From Micavibrio sp. UBA6147 (GTDB lineage: Bacteria > Pseudomonadota > Alphaproteobacteria > Micavibrionales > UBA1664): 64,000 nucleotides of DNA. Made by a program: the position numbers and the translations under genes. This document shows, in pieces, positions 8,176-16,850 of this stretch (positions within the stretch are counted from its first letter, which is position 1; each line of letters starts with the position of its first letter). The stretch spans positions 310,001 through 374,000 of the forward strand of contig DIUX01000002.1 in assembly GCA_002423185.1 (NCBI GenBank), written 5' to 3'. Below the pieces are notes generated by a model, which had not been told where the DNA came from, made no database searches, and was given only the letters and a program-made list of their open reading frames with translations.

Positions 8176-8930
8176 GCCACCCGCGCCACCAATGGACGCA
8201 TCACCGCTGGGCGATCCGCACTGTCTTGAGAACGCGCCGCGCTGTTGTCTTTCGGCTCGGCATCCGATGCCGCCCCGACAAGGCGACTCACCAAGGCGCG
8301 TACGGCGGGCGTGTTCATTTGAACCGGACGGATCACCACGGCCTCAACCGCCATCACGTCAAACACCGCCTTCAAATTATTGGCGCGCAAGGATGCCCCC
8401 GTTTCCACCAGATCCATAATCGCGTCGGCCTCGCCCAGCGCAATCGCCATTTCAACCGACCCGTCCATTTCAACGATCTCGCCGGCCTCAACCCCGTTTT
8501 CGGCCAAGAATGCGCGCAGGATATTCGGGAATGACGTTGCAAAGCGCATCCCTTGTAAATCGCGCACATCAGACACATTCATCCGGTTCGACACCGCGAT
8601 TTTAAGGCTGCATTCCCCGATCCCCAATGCGCCGGCAACCTCCACGCGCGGCGCATCACCATCCGCCCCAGATGCCGCCGCAGCCGCCAGATTAAATTCG
8701 GTCGCGCAATCAAGCCCGACAATTCCGGCCTGAAGCCGCCCTTCCGCCACCCAGCGGATCAACGTGTCTTGTTTCAAGCTGCACGCCACGCCGTCAAACC
8801 CGTCACCGGAAATGGCGGTGTAATCCTTGCGGTCTTCGGCGGGCGCAATCGCCACACCACAGGCCGCCAGAAAATCAGGCACAGATTTTTTGAGATTTTT
8901 GTTCTTGGGAAGTCCTACACGCATCATCAT
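8172..8930 (-). CDS. hisG: ATP phosphoribosyltransferase, catalytic subunit
   Basis: 252 aa. First step of histidine biosynthesis (ATP + PRPP to phosphoribosyl-ATP) in the cytoplasm. The N-terminal RVGLPKNKNLKKS, the hinge QAGIVGLD and the PRPP-site pattern EMDGSVEMAIALGEADAIMDLVETGASLRAN are characteristic. The length lacks the C-terminal regulatory domain, so this is near the short HisG form, which normally needs HisZ; no hisZ or other his gene is in the window. Three consecutive ATG codons open the frame with GACGGG just upstream. The C-terminal ~35 residues (polar, ending MRPLVARVA) are unlike the core and end exactly at the CTAG flank of the MITE-like element. The yerC-like gene lies about 100 nt upstream on the same strand. 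Confidence 0.88.
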   Translation of the reverse strand: MMMRVGLPKNKNLKKSVPDFLAACGVAIAPAEDRKDYTAISGDGFDGVACSLKQDTLIRWVAEGRLQAGIVGLDCATEFNLAAAAASGADGDAPRVEVAGALGIGECSLKIAVSNRMNVSDVRDLQGMRFATSFPNILRAFLAENGVEAGEIVEMDGSVEMAIALGEADAIMDLVETGASLRANNLKAVFDVMAVEAVVIRPVQMNTPAVRALVSRLVGAASDAEPKDNSAARSQDSADRPAVMRPLVARVA

Positions 8931-9034
8931 ACCCGTCTTTTACACTCTCTAATCGCCGTTATCTTTGATATGTTTTTGGTCGTTTCTTATATCATTATGG
9001 CCTGTTCAACTTGCCTGCCTTTTGCCGTTTTCGG

Positions 9035-9334
9035 CTATTTTTTATGGATTTCGTCCTCGCCATTCAGGCGGTTCAGAACAATCCGGTACCCTTGATAGGG
9101 CTCATCTTTCAAAAACCGTGCAACGCGCGTCACGGTCGTGACGCTGGCGCCGGTGATTTTCGAAATCTCGCGGTACGACACCCCGCCTTTGTTGAGGAGC
9201 TGCGCAATATCCAAACGCTCGCGCAGGGCTTTATATTCCTGAGGCGTCAATAAATCGCGCAAAAACGCCGCACATTCGGCTTCAGTTTTAAGGCTCATAA
9301 AGGCGCGTTCAAGAATCATAGTTTCGGGGGTCAT
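9035..9334 (-). CDS. YerC/YecD family TrpR-like DNA-binding protein
   Basis: 99 aa. A small helical repressor fold with a helix-turn-helix seen as GVSYREISKITGASVTTVTRV (about 51-71), preceded by the LTPQEYKALRERLDIAQLL helix typical of the TrpR superfamily. Such proteins are dimeric DNA-binding regulators, and trp control is not implied by the fold alone. It lies upstream of hisG on the same strand with ~100 nt between, so a link to histidine biosynthesis is plausible but unproven. The start is uncertain: ATGs also occur at codons 6 and 13, and none has a strong Shine-Dalgarno sequence. Confidence 0.82.
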   Translation of the reverse strand: MTPETMILERAFMSLKTEAECAAFLRDLLTPQEYKALRERLDIAQLLNKGGVSYREISKITGASVTTVTRVARFLKDEPYQGYRIVLNRLNGEDEIHKK

Positions 9335-9571
9335 AATTTGGGGTTGCTCGCTTACAAAATCGCTGTTGTTTTACTACGCTAAAACAGTGTTACAGGAAAA
9401 CACCCCTCACGGTCAAGAAATAATTTGATGGTTTTGATAATTTTGAGAATTTTTATCCACCGCAAAACCCGCCCACGACCACAAGCGGTTTGAGGCGGTA
9501 TAAGCAGGTGATGTATACTGTGATTCTCAGAATAAATCGTTTCACCCCTACGACCTGAAGGAAAAAGCATC

Positions 9572-10366
9572 ATGAAGCAATATCACGACCTGATGCGCCA
9601 TGTCCTCGACACCGGCGTTTTGCGCGGCGACCGCACCGGCACCGGAACATACAGCGTCTTCGGCCATCAAACCCGTTATGACCTGTCCGAAGGGTTCCCC
9701 GTGATGACGACCAAAAAGCTTCACTTGCGCTCGATCATCCATGAACTCCTGTGGTTTTTGAAGGGCGACACCAACATCAAATACCTCAAGGATAACGGCG
9801 TATCTATTTGGGATGAATGGGCGGATGCGGACGGCAATCTCGGCCCCGTTTACGGCTATCAATGGCGCTCATGGCCCGGCCGCAACGGCGAGAGCATCGA
9901 CCAGATCGCCGCCTTGATTGACCAGATCAAAACCAACCCCAATTCCCGCCGCTTAATCGTCAACGCATGGAATGTGGCGTTTGTGGACGATATGGCCTTG
10001 CCGCCGTGTCATTGCCTGTTCCAATTTTATGTTGCCGACGGCAAGCTGTCGTGCCAGCTCTATCAGCGCAGCGCCGATATTTTCCTCGGCGTGCCGTTCA
10101 ATATTGCGTCCTATGCCTTGTTGACCATGATGGTGGCGCAGGTTTGCGGCCTCAAAGCCGGAGAATTTATTCACACACTCGGCGACGCCCATCTTTATGT
10201 CAATCATGTGGAGCAAGCCAAACTCCAACTTACGCGCGAACCCCTCCCCCTGCCGACCATGAAAATCAATCCCGCCGTCAAAAACATTTTTGACTTTACC
10301 TTTGATGATTTTGAACTGGTGGGATACGAGGCGCACCCGTCGATCCGCGCGCCGATCGCGGTTTAA
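9572..10366 (+). CDS. thyA: Thymidylate synthase
   Basis: 264 aa, the usual length of the enterobacterial enzyme. It methylates dUMP to dTMP with 5,10-methylene-tetrahydrofolate. Catalytic Cys146 sits in LPPCHCLFQFYV. Also visible are RTGTGT (21-26), the dUMP phosphate arginines in NSRRLIV, and the closing DAHLYVNHVEQ and YEAHPSI motifs. AAGGA lies 10 nt before the ATG. folA follows after 36 nt, the common thyA-folA pair in which DHFR regenerates the tetrahydrofolate oxidised by ThyA. Confidence 0.97.
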   Translation: MKQYHDLMRHVLDTGVLRGDRTGTGTYSVFGHQTRYDLSEGFPVMTTKKLHLRSIIHELLWFLKGDTNIKYLKDNGVSIWDEWADADGNLGPVYGYQWRSWPGRNGESIDQIAALIDQIKTNPNSRRLIVNAWNVAFVDDMALPPCHCLFQFYVADGKLSCQLYQRSADIFLGVPFNIASYALLTMMVAQVCGLKAGEFIHTLGDAHLYVNHVEQAKLQLTREPLPLPTMKINPAVKNIFDFTFDDFELVGYEAHPSIRAPIAV

Positions 10367-10402
10367 CGCGCAAGATACCAGACAAAGGACACCCGACATT
10401 TG

Positions 10403-10960
10403 ATGATACACGCCGCCAACACCTCCATCTGCATCAGCATGATCGCCGCCATGGCGCAAAACCGCGTGATCGGCGATGGAGAGGCGATGCCGTGGCACAT
10501 CCCCGAAGACCTTCAGCTCTTCAAACGCCTGACCCTCGGCAAGCCTGTCGTGATGGGGCGCAAGACTTATGACTCGATTGGCCGCCCATTGCCGAACCGC
10601 GACAATATTGTCGTCACCCGCAACGCCGACTGGCACGAAAATGGCGTCTTCACCGCCGCCTCGCCGGAGGCCGGACTCCGGCTCGCCATCGAAAAAGCTA
10701 TTGAAAAACAATTGGATGAAGTCATCATCATGGGCGGCGGAACGATTTATCAACAGCTTTTGCCATTTGCGAATCGCATTTACTTGACCCACATCATGAA
10801 GCCATTTAAAGGTAAGGCCCTCTTCCCCGACTTGCCCGCAAAGGATTGGCAAAGACAGGAAGATCAACGCCTTGAAACAAAACAGGATTATGGCTTTGAG
10901 ATCGTGTTCGCACGGTATGAAAGAGCCGCCAACACGGCACAAAACCTGCATCAAGCGTAA
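10403..10960 (+). CDS. folA: Dihydrofolate reductase
   Basis: 185 aa from ATG 10403. It reduces dihydrofolate to tetrahydrofolate with NADPH and is the partner of ThyA directly upstream. The signature ISMIAAMAQNRVIG, the PWHIPEDLQLFKRLT substrate segment, VVMGRKTYDSIGRPLPNR and the nucleotide-binding IIMGGGTIYQQLL are all present. The C-terminal tail beyond the FEIVFARYER strand is ~16 residues longer than typical enzymes. AAAGGA precedes the start by 13 nt. It is probably co-transcribed with thyA and with the small gene that follows. Confidence 0.95.
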   Translation: MIHAANTSICISMIAAMAQNRVIGDGEAMPWHIPEDLQLFKRLTLGKPVVMGRKTYDSIGRPLPNRDNIVVTRNADWHENGVFTAASPEAGLRLAIEKAIEKQLDEVIIMGGGTIYQQLLPFANRIYLTHIMKPFKGKALFPDLPAKDWQRQEDQRLETKQDYGFEIVFARYERAANTAQNLHQA

Positions 10961-10990
10961 CAAGATAACAAGAGAGTGGAAGGAAGTCCC

Positions 10991-11179
10991 ATGGCCGAAC
11001 CGAAATTTTATCAACCGTTTCACGAAAATGATAATTTTGACGTGACCTCAGATGTCATTGATGCCAACCATTTGTTCATCACCGGCCGCATGATCCGCGG
11101 CGAACATGTCACCGAAGCAAACAGCGGCCTGTCCCCCGAGGAATGGTCAAATGTCATGAACCGCCTGCAAGCCGTTTAA
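10991..11179 (+). CDS. Small hypothetical protein downstream of folA
   Basis: 62 aa from the ATG at 10991, chosen because AGGAAG lies just upstream; an earlier in-frame ATG adds five residues. Acidic and soluble, with no membrane segment. The middle reads DVIDANHLFITGRMIRGEHVTEANSGLSPEEW. It is separated from folA by 30 nt and followed by a terminator, so it likely ends the thyA-folA transcript. No family recognised. The clear ribosome site and operon position support a real gene. Confidence 0.6.
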   Translation: MAEPKFYQPFHENDNFDVTSDVIDANHLFITGRMIRGEHVTEANSGLSPEEWSNVMNRLQAV

Positions 11180-11260
11180 GGCCTAGCCCGCAAAGCCTAA
11201 CGACTTAGAGTGCAAACAAACAAAACAAAGAAAAACAAAGCATAGCGCACCGTAAAGATC

Positions 11261-11290
11261 ACCGCCGCCCACAACGCGGCGGTTTTTATT
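11261..11290 (+). terminator. Rho-independent terminator of thyA-folA operon
   Basis: ACCGCCGC pairs perfectly with GCGGCGGT around a 7-nt loop, followed by TTTTATTTG on the plus strand. It lies about 80 nt after the last gene of the thyA-folA group. Confidence 0.85.
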
Positions 11291-11406
11291 TGCCCTTAAA
11301 GCCCTGCGGAGCCTTGCCCCCAATCACACAAAATTTGACATATATGAAAAATGAGGTATACGGTCAAAAATAGAAAATGGGCATCACACAGGAAAGACTG
11401 CCGCAC

Positions 11407-11976
11407 ATGGTTCGCCTTCGCATGAAAAACAAAAATAAATCCGCCTTCAGTTTTTCAATCACCGCCCTGTTCAACGGCGTGGCAACCACAGTGCATTATG
11501 CCCAAGTCGCGCTGCTCACCAAACAACGCCAGCCCTATATTGACTTCCTTGAGCAACGCTACGGCATCGCACAGGTCGACACCCAGCCCCTCAGCCGCAC
11601 TGAACTGGACGACGCCTTCAAAGACACCCACGCCATCACCAAACAATCGGGGGCAATCTATGCCCTAAGCGCCGCTTGCCTTGCTGCGGGAGGCGTCATC
11701 TTGCTCGGCGCGCTCCCTTTTGCCCCTGCTTTTGCCGCGGTCTTTGCCCTTGCGGCGGGCGGGCTTGCAACCCACGCCACCGCACGCGCCCAAACAATTG
11801 CCGGACATGCCCGCTGGAGCATGAATTTCGAAAAGGCGTCACGCTCTGTCGATAAAATGGAAGAGCAAGAGCGCCAAGAACAAAGAGCCACTGAACAAAG
11901 AGCCGAACAAAGAACCGAACAAAGAGCAGGACAAAAAATCGCCAAAACCCCGAATAACCACAGAGATTTCCGATGA
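11407..11976 (+). CDS. Small membrane protein, paralogue 1 of a tandem family
   Basis: 189 aa from ATG 11407, preferred because AGGAAAG lies ~10 nt upstream; ATG 11377 is an in-frame alternative. N-terminal region SITALFNGVATTVHYAQVALLTKQRQPYIDFLEQRYG aligns with the next two genes (FNHLSMGFRLLHATHIKKDR.TYLTYLESAY). A hydrophobic hairpin (about 90-130, Ala/Gly rich) gives two membrane segments. The C-terminus is a charged coiled stretch of EQRA/EQRT repeats built from 12-bp DNA repeats. The last 4 nt overlap the next start codon. Function not recognised. Confidence 0.65.
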   Translation: MVRLRMKNKNKSAFSFSITALFNGVATTVHYAQVALLTKQRQPYIDFLEQRYGIAQVDTQPLSRTELDDAFKDTHAITKQSGAIYALSAACLAAGGVILLGALPFAPAFAAVFALAAGGLATHATARAQTIAGHARWSMNFEKASRSVDKMEEQERQEQRATEQRAEQRTEQRAGQKIAKTPNNHRDFR

Positions 11977-12404
11977 AAAGCACCCTGAAAACCGTCTTCA
12001 ATCACCTGTCCATGGGTTTCCGATTGCTGCACGCAACCCACATCAAAAAGGATCGCGAAACCTATTTGACCTATCTGGAATCAGCCTACGACGTTCAGCG
12101 TGCCGATATTGCCAAATACAGCCGTGACGACCTGCGCAAAATATTCAAAGACTGTAACCGCAGAGCCGCCCTGTCGGCCTGCAAATTAATCCTATCCGGT
12201 GCGTGGGCGGGTCTGGGCGTGGCGGAAACCATCAATATTCACAAAAAGGCGCAAAGCGCGCTGTTCTGGCAAAAATGCAGCGAAGAATATGCGGCGAGTA
12301 TGGACGCGTTGAAACACAAACACACACAGCCCCCCGCAGAACGCCCAACACCCATAGAAAACAAAGCCGAACAAACGAGATTTTTTCATGAAAAACGCCC
12401 TTAA
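11973..12404 (+). CDS. Small membrane-associated protein, paralogue 2 (shortened)
   Basis: 143 aa. The first ~70 residues are nearly identical to paralogue 3 (MGFRLLHATHIKKDR.TYLTYLESAY, then DI..YSRD.LR.IF..CNR.AA.SA). Compared with paralogue 3 it lacks ~30 residues of the hydrophobic middle (after LILSGAWAGLG) and rejoins at ETINIHKKA, so only one membrane segment seems left. The hydrophilic tail ends within the start of the next gene (17-nt overlap). Its ATGA start overlaps paralogue 1, so translation of all three is probably coupled. Function unknown. The internal loss looks like a deletion after duplication (inference). Confidence 0.65.
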   Translation: MKSTLKTVFNHLSMGFRLLHATHIKKDRETYLTYLESAYDVQRADIAKYSRDDLRKIFKDCNRRAALSACKLILSGAWAGLGVAETINIHKKAQSALFWQKCSEEYAASMDALKHKHTQPPAERPTPIENKAEQTRFFHEKRP

Positions 12405-12927
12405 AACCGCCTTTAATCACCTGTCCATGGGGTTTCGATTGTTACACGCAACCCACATCAAAAAGGATCGCCAGACCTATTTGACCTATCTGGAATCGGC
12501 CTACGGCCTTCACCGCGGCGATATTGTTGATTACAGCCGCGACGAGCTGCGCCAAATATTCAACCGCTGCAACCGCAGTGCCGCCTTTTCGGCCTACCAA
12601 TTGGGTCTTGCCGGCATTTGGGCAAGCGGGGGCGTTGCCACTGCACTCGGCCTTACCGCCGCGACATCCCCTTGGGCTCCCGTTGTTTATGGTGTTTTGG
12701 CGATCGGCTGGGCGGGTCTGGCTCTCATGGAAACAAAAAACATCCATAAAAAGGCCGAGGACTGCCTCTCATCTCACAAAGACAGCGAAAAACATAAAAT
12801 CTTCATGGATGAGCTACGGAAGCGGATTGACGAAAAAATAGCGCAAGCAAAATCAACCCCTGCCGACGACAAGAACAATGCCGGTGCGGCCTCTTTATCG
12901 CTGCGCAGCATCGCGCGACGAATCTAA
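12388..12927 (+). CDS. Small membrane protein, paralogue 3
   Basis: 179 aa. The N-terminal ~70 residues are shared with paralogue 2. Two membrane segments lie at about 70-90 and 97-117 (LGLAGIWASGGVATALGLTA, then WAPVVYGVLAIGWAGLALME). The C-terminal region is charged and helical, ending SLRSIARRI. The frame overlaps the convergent mrp gene by 33 nt. No known domain recognised. The conserved HIKKDR.TYL.YLE.AYG block and IHKKA after the hairpin are the family hallmarks. The three-gene array has no visible neighbour that hints at a role. Confidence 0.65.
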   Translation: MKNALKTAFNHLSMGFRLLHATHIKKDRQTYLTYLESAYGLHRGDIVDYSRDELRQIFNRCNRSAAFSAYQLGLAGIWASGGVATALGLTAATSPWAPVVYGVLAIGWAGLALMETKNIHKKAEDCLSSHKDSEKHKIFMDELRKRIDEKIAQAKSTPADDKNNAGAASLSLRSIARRI

Positions 12928-14100
12928 GCCGCTCGATTCAGACGCCGCCGCCTTGGCGTGTTTCAACCGCGCCATCACCGCATCGGCAAGACCGAGATAT
13001 TCGGCGCTTGCATCGTGATGTGGCTGCGCCAGAACGATCGGCTTGCCCTCATCCGCGCATTGGCGGGTTTCGCGGTATAAGGTCAATCGGCCGATCACCG
13101 GAACGCCCGTTTCTTCCGCCTCGCGGTCAATGCCGCCACTGCCGAAAATATCGGTCGCGTGGCCGCAATTCGGGCAACAAAACTGGCTCATATTCTCAAC
13201 CAACCCTAAAACAGGGATATTCAGTTTCGCGAACATTTCAATGCCCCTGCGGGCATCGGCAAGGGCAATATCTTGCGGCGTTGACACCACAACCGCCCCT
13301 GTAAACGGCGCGTATTTCGCCAAGGTCAAGGCCACATCCCCCGTCCCCGGCGGCATATCAATCACCAAAACATCGAGCGTCCCCCACGCCACATCGCGGA
13401 TCATTTGGATCAGGGCCTTATGCACCATCGGCCCGCGCCACACCAAAGGCGTGCGCCCCGCCACCAAGAAACCGGACGACATCAAGGCAATCCCCTCCCG
13501 CATGACCGGCAGGATTTTTGCGCCGTCCGTTTGCGCGCCTTCATCCGCCGCGCCGAACATAATCGGCTGGCTCGGCCCGTAAATATCGGCATCCAGCAAT
13601 CCAACCCGCATCCCCATCCGCGTCATCGCGGCGGCAAGATTCGCGGCAACGGTTGACTTACCAACCCCGCCTTTGCCCGACGCCACCGCCACAACATACT
13701 GCACATTCGGCAAGGCAATGGTGGTGCTCGGCGCATCCTCGCCTTGCTCAACACCGCGATACTCTTTCTTGGCTGAATAAGAGGGCGCGGATGAAGACGA
13801 TGTCGCCGCCCCAGCCCTCACACTATCTGCGGCATCCGGCATATGCTCCGCCGTTAAAATCACGGTGGCGCGCTTCACGCGCTTGACGGCAAGAACCGCT
13901 TGCTCGGCTTGCTGGCGCACGGCTTCAAACGCTTGTGCGTCCCGTGGATCAATACTCAAAATCACCGTCACCGCGCCTTTTTCAATGGTCACGGCGGACA
14001 CATAACCGCCTGTGACAAGGTCGGTTTTCCCATAAGGGTCGGCAATTGAGCCTAACGCCTTTTTAATGTGAGTTTGATTCGGTTTGAGGTTGCCAATCAT
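12895..14100 (-). CDS. Mrp/ApbC/NBP35-type iron-sulfur carrier ATPase
   Basis: 401 aa. Cytoplasmic P-loop protein that carries and transfers Fe-S clusters. The N-terminal ~85 residues form a MIP18/DUF59 domain (IKKALGSIADPYGKTDLVTGGYV). The deviant Walker A GKGGVGKST (about 141-149) is followed by LLDADIYGPSQP, VLVIDMPPGTGD and the cluster-binding CPNCGH. The last ~25 residues are a variable tail overlapping the convergent paralogue-3 gene. It stands alone on the minus strand, divergent from hflK. The usual name in proteobacteria is mrp or apbC; the symbol is left open between these. Confidence 0.93.
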   Translation of the reverse strand: MIGNLKPNQTHIKKALGSIADPYGKTDLVTGGYVSAVTIEKGAVTVILSIDPRDAQAFEAVRQQAEQAVLAVKRVKRATVILTAEHMPDAADSVRAGAATSSSSAPSYSAKKEYRGVEQGEDAPSTTIALPNVQYVVAVASGKGGVGKSTVAANLAAAMTRMGMRVGLLDADIYGPSQPIMFGAADEGAQTDGAKILPVMREGIALMSSGFLVAGRTPLVWRGPMVHKALIQMIRDVAWGTLDVLVIDMPPGTGDVALTLAKYAPFTGAVVVSTPQDIALADARRGIEMFAKLNIPVLGLVENMSQFCCPNCGHATDIFGSGGIDREAEETGVPVIGRLTLYRETRQCADEGKPIVLAQPHHDASAEYLGLADAVMARLKHAKAAASESSGLDSSRDAAQR

Positions 14101-14236
14101 CGCAAAAAAGATATGTTATAAGGGCTTATCACTATTGAAGGCGCACTATACGTCCCGCACGGCCTACTTGTCCAGCGGACAATGCCGGCGAACAATAGAG
14201 AACAAGCCGTAACAGAAGCATACGAGGAAGAAAACC

Positions 14237-15379
14237 ATGTCATGGAATAATAACGGCGGCAACGGATCAGGCAAAAACCCATGGGGAGCCGGCGGCAATA
14301 AAGGGCGTGGCCCCTCTTCAGGCGGCCCCAAAGGCAGCGGCCCCGAGATTCCCGATATTGATGCGTTGCTCCGCAAAACACGCCAAAATTTTGGCGGCGG
14401 AATGCGCCCTGAAAAAGGCCTGATCGGGCTTGTAATTCTGGTTCTTGCGGGGCTGTGGTTGTCCAGCGGTGTATACCTTGTCCAACCCGGCGAAAACGCT
14501 GTCATCCAGCGTTTCGGCGCCTATTTGCGGACTCAAGAACAACCGGGCATCGGTTTCCACCTCCCCTATCCCGTCGAAACGTCACAAAAAGTGAACGTCA
14601 CCCTTGACCGTCGCATTCATATCGGATTTGAAGAAACCGGCATAGGCCGCACCGGCGTCGTGCAAAAACGCGACATTCCGGCCGAGAGCCTGATGCTCAC
14701 CGCCGACGCCAATATTGTCGATATTGACGTTGTGGTTTTGTGGAATATTTCCGAGGCCTATAAATACCTGTTCAACATTCGTGAACAAGAAGACACATTG
14801 AAAAAATCGGCGGAAAGCGCCCTGCGCGAAGTTGTCGGCCAAACCAAGTTGCAACCCATCATCACCGAAGGCCGTGACGATGTCGCAACACGCATCAAGA
14901 CGGTATTGCAAGCAAGCATGGATTCTTATGGGTCGGGCATCGCGATCCGTCAGGTCTTGATCCAAGGCGCCACCGTTCACCCCTCCGTTATCGACGCCTT
15001 TGACGACGTTGTCGCAGCGATTCAAGACGCCGAAAAATTTCAAAACGAGGCCACCATCTATAAAAACGACATTTTGCCAAAGGCACGCGGTGAAGCGATT
15101 AAAATGATCCAAGAGGCTCAGGGCTATAAACAAACACAAATCGCCAAGTCCACTGGGGAAGCGAGCCGTTTCCAAGAGGTTTACGAAGCCTACCTCACCG
15201 GCAAAGACGTCACGCGGGAACGGATCTACATCGAAACGATGGAAGCCGTCTTGAAAAACGCACAAAAAACCATCATCGACCAACAAAGTGGCGGCTCAGG
15301 GGTCATCCCGTATCTGCCGCTCGGCGCCCAAAACGCGCCTCAAAACGCCCTGCAAAACTCTATGGGCAGCAAACGATAA
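14237..15379 (+). CDS. hflK: FtsH protease modulator HflK
   Basis: 380 aa. Inner-membrane SPFH/band-7 protein that with HflC forms the cage around FtsH. The Gly/Asn-rich cytoplasmic N-terminus (MSWNNNGGNGSGKNPWG) is diagnostic. One membrane span lies at about 58-76, and a periplasmic band-7 domain begins VQPGENAVIQRFGAY. GAGGAAG precedes the ATG. hflC follows by 24 nt. It is divergent from mrp, with a 136-bp shared upstream region. Confidence 0.95.
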   Translation: MSWNNNGGNGSGKNPWGAGGNKGRGPSSGGPKGSGPEIPDIDALLRKTRQNFGGGMRPEKGLIGLVILVLAGLWLSSGVYLVQPGENAVIQRFGAYLRTQEQPGIGFHLPYPVETSQKVNVTLDRRIHIGFEETGIGRTGVVQKRDIPAESLMLTADANIVDIDVVVLWNISEAYKYLFNIREQEDTLKKSAESALREVVGQTKLQPIITEGRDDVATRIKTVLQASMDSYGSGIAIRQVLIQGATVHPSVIDAFDDVVAAIQDAEKFQNEATIYKNDILPKARGEAIKMIQEAQGYKQTQIAKSTGEASRFQEVYEAYLTGKDVTRERIYIETMEAVLKNAQKTIIDQQSGGSGVIPYLPLGAQNAPQNALQNSMGSKR

Positions 15380-15403
15380 ACAGGCCAGACAGGAGACCCT
15401 ATT

Positions 15404-16354
15404 ATGACCCAAACCAAAGCCCCCTTCGCCCTGATTATTCTGGCTGCGATCTTGATTGTCGGCTCGTCTTGCCTGTTCACGGTGGACGAAACCAAATCCG
15501 CAATCGTCCTGCAATTCGGGAACCCCAAAAAGGTTTATTCCGAGGCCGGATTGAAATTCAAGCTCCCCTTCCCGTTCCAAGAAGTCACTTATTTTGATAA
15601 GCGAATCTTGAATGTTGATCCGGAGCCGGAACGCGTCAACCTGTCCAGCGACGGCAACAACCCTTTGTTCCGCAAAATCGTTGAAGGCGCGGCAGAAACA
15701 GACGCCGAGGTCATCCGTGATGTCACCGGCGGCGCACCGATCATCGTTGACACCTTCGCCCGTTACCGCATTACTGACCCGCTCGCCTTCTTGCAACGCC
15801 TGCGCACCGAAGCAAGCGGCCGCCAACGGATTGAGAGCATCATGAACGCCGCCACCCGCGACATTCTCGGCAAAACGACGCTGGGACAATTACTGTCGCC
15901 GCAACGGGCGCAAATCGTGGCGCAAATCCGCGACCGCGTGAATGCCGAAATGAAAGACAGGGGCGTTGAGATCGTTGACATCCGGATTGTTCGTGCCGAC
16001 TTGACCGAACGCTTGCTAGATTCCACCGTTAACCGGATGATTACAGAGCGTAAGGAACAAGCCACCAAAACCCGCTCAACCGGTGAAGAACGCGCCTTGG
16101 AGATCAAATCCACCGCCGAGAAAGAACGCTCCGTCCTCCTCGCCGAGGCTCAGCGTGATTCCCAGATCATCCGCGGTGAAGGCGACCGCGATGCCATTCG
16201 CATCTACTCCAAAGCCTTTAATCAGGACAAAGACTTCTATTCCTTCCAACGCTCGATGGAGGCCTATCGCAATGTCCTGAGCGACCCTGACACCCGCCTG
16301 ATCCTGTCCCCTGACAATGACTTCCTGCGCTATATGAAGGATCGCAATCAATAA
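15404..16354 (+). CDS. hflC: FtsH protease modulator HflC
   Basis: 316 aa. Membrane-anchored SPFH partner of HflK. One N-terminal span (about 7-25) ends with VDETKSAIVLQFGNPKKV, the usual HflC start of the band-7 domain. The region around REIVDIRIVRADLTERLLDSTVNRMITER is well preserved. AGGAG precedes the start. It is co-transcribed with hflK and probably with the DUF2065 gene 48 nt downstream. Confidence 0.95.
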   Translation: MTQTKAPFALIILAAILIVGSSCLFTVDETKSAIVLQFGNPKKVYSEAGLKFKLPFPFQEVTYFDKRILNVDPEPERVNLSSDGNNPLFRKIVEGAAETDAEVIRDVTGGAPIIVDTFARYRITDPLAFLQRLRTEASGRQRIESIMNAATRDILGKTTLGQLLSPQRAQIVAQIRDRVNAEMKDRGVEIVDIRIVRADLTERLLDSTVNRMITERKEQATKTRSTGEERALEIKSTAEKERSVLLAEAQRDSQIIRGEGDRDAIRIYSKAFNQDKDFYSFQRSMEAYRNVLSDPDTRLILSPDNDFLRYMKDRNQ

Positions 16355-16384
16355 GACCCGTACAGCAAAGCCGAAGAAAGCCCT

Positions 16385-16412
16385 CGCAATGGACATGCCG
16401 CAATGGACATGA
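16385..16412. repeat. 14-bp tandem duplication over the start of the DUF2065 gene
   Basis: CGCAATGGACATGC is followed directly by CGCAATGGACATGA. The duplication copies the ATGGACATG start region, giving two candidate start contexts; only the second is in frame with the gene. Confidence 0.9.
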
Positions 16413-16603
16413 TGATCAACAGTATCGGACTGGCCTTGATGCTCATGCTCGTTGTTGAGGGCTTGATTTATGCCATGTTTCCCGACCAAATGAAGCGCTT
16501 GATGGTCTATGTCCTGACCCTGCCGTCACAACAAATTCGCAACATGGGGCTTGGCCTTGCGGCATTTGGGGCGCTCGGCGTGTGGTTTTACCTCAAGGCC
16601 TGA
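16403..16603 (+). CDS. DUF2065 family small membrane protein
   Basis: 66 aa (64 if the second ATG at 16409 is used). Two membrane spans: INSIGLALMLMLVVEGLIYAMF and MGLGLAAFGALGVWFYLK, joined by the short cytoplasmic PDQMKRLM..VLTLPSQQIR loop that is the family signature. DUF2065 genes typically follow hflKC in proteobacteria, as here. Function unknown; the context suggests a link to the FtsH-HflKC complex. Confidence 0.85.
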   Translation: MDMMINSIGLALMLMLVVEGLIYAMFPDQMKRLMVYVLTLPSQQIRNMGLGLAAFGALGVWFYLKA

Positions 16604-16784
16604 TAGTTTTTCGCCCTTAAAAAATGCCGCACCCGCGCCCTATCCCGCTTTGCGGCATTGACGGAAAAACCCTGATCGGGCATTGTAAACCATACGTTTT
16701 AAAAGCCTGACGATGCTCCCCGTAAAAACATATCCGCATCCAAGGACTTTTTTAACTTTGCCGACGTATCATCGTCTGCACCTG

Positions 16785-16835
16785 ATAATTTAATGTGCCC
16801 AATAATTTAATGTGCCCAATAACTTAATGTGAAAG
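16785..16835. repeat. 17-bp tandem repeat, 3 copies, upstream of htrA
   Basis: Two perfect copies of ATAATTTAATGTGCCCA are followed by a third with four to five changes (ATAACTTAATGTGAAAG). It ends 15 nt before the htrA start codon, so it lies in the 5' UTR or promoter. It may be a stacked regulator site or a neutral duplication. Confidence 0.9.
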
Positions 16836-16850
16836 TACAGGAGTCCCACA

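Noticed and set aside
9953..11023. 356-codon frame opposite thyA-folA
   Set aside because: Both thyA and folA are clear on the plus strand. The opposite frame has no recognisable domain and arises from codon bias.
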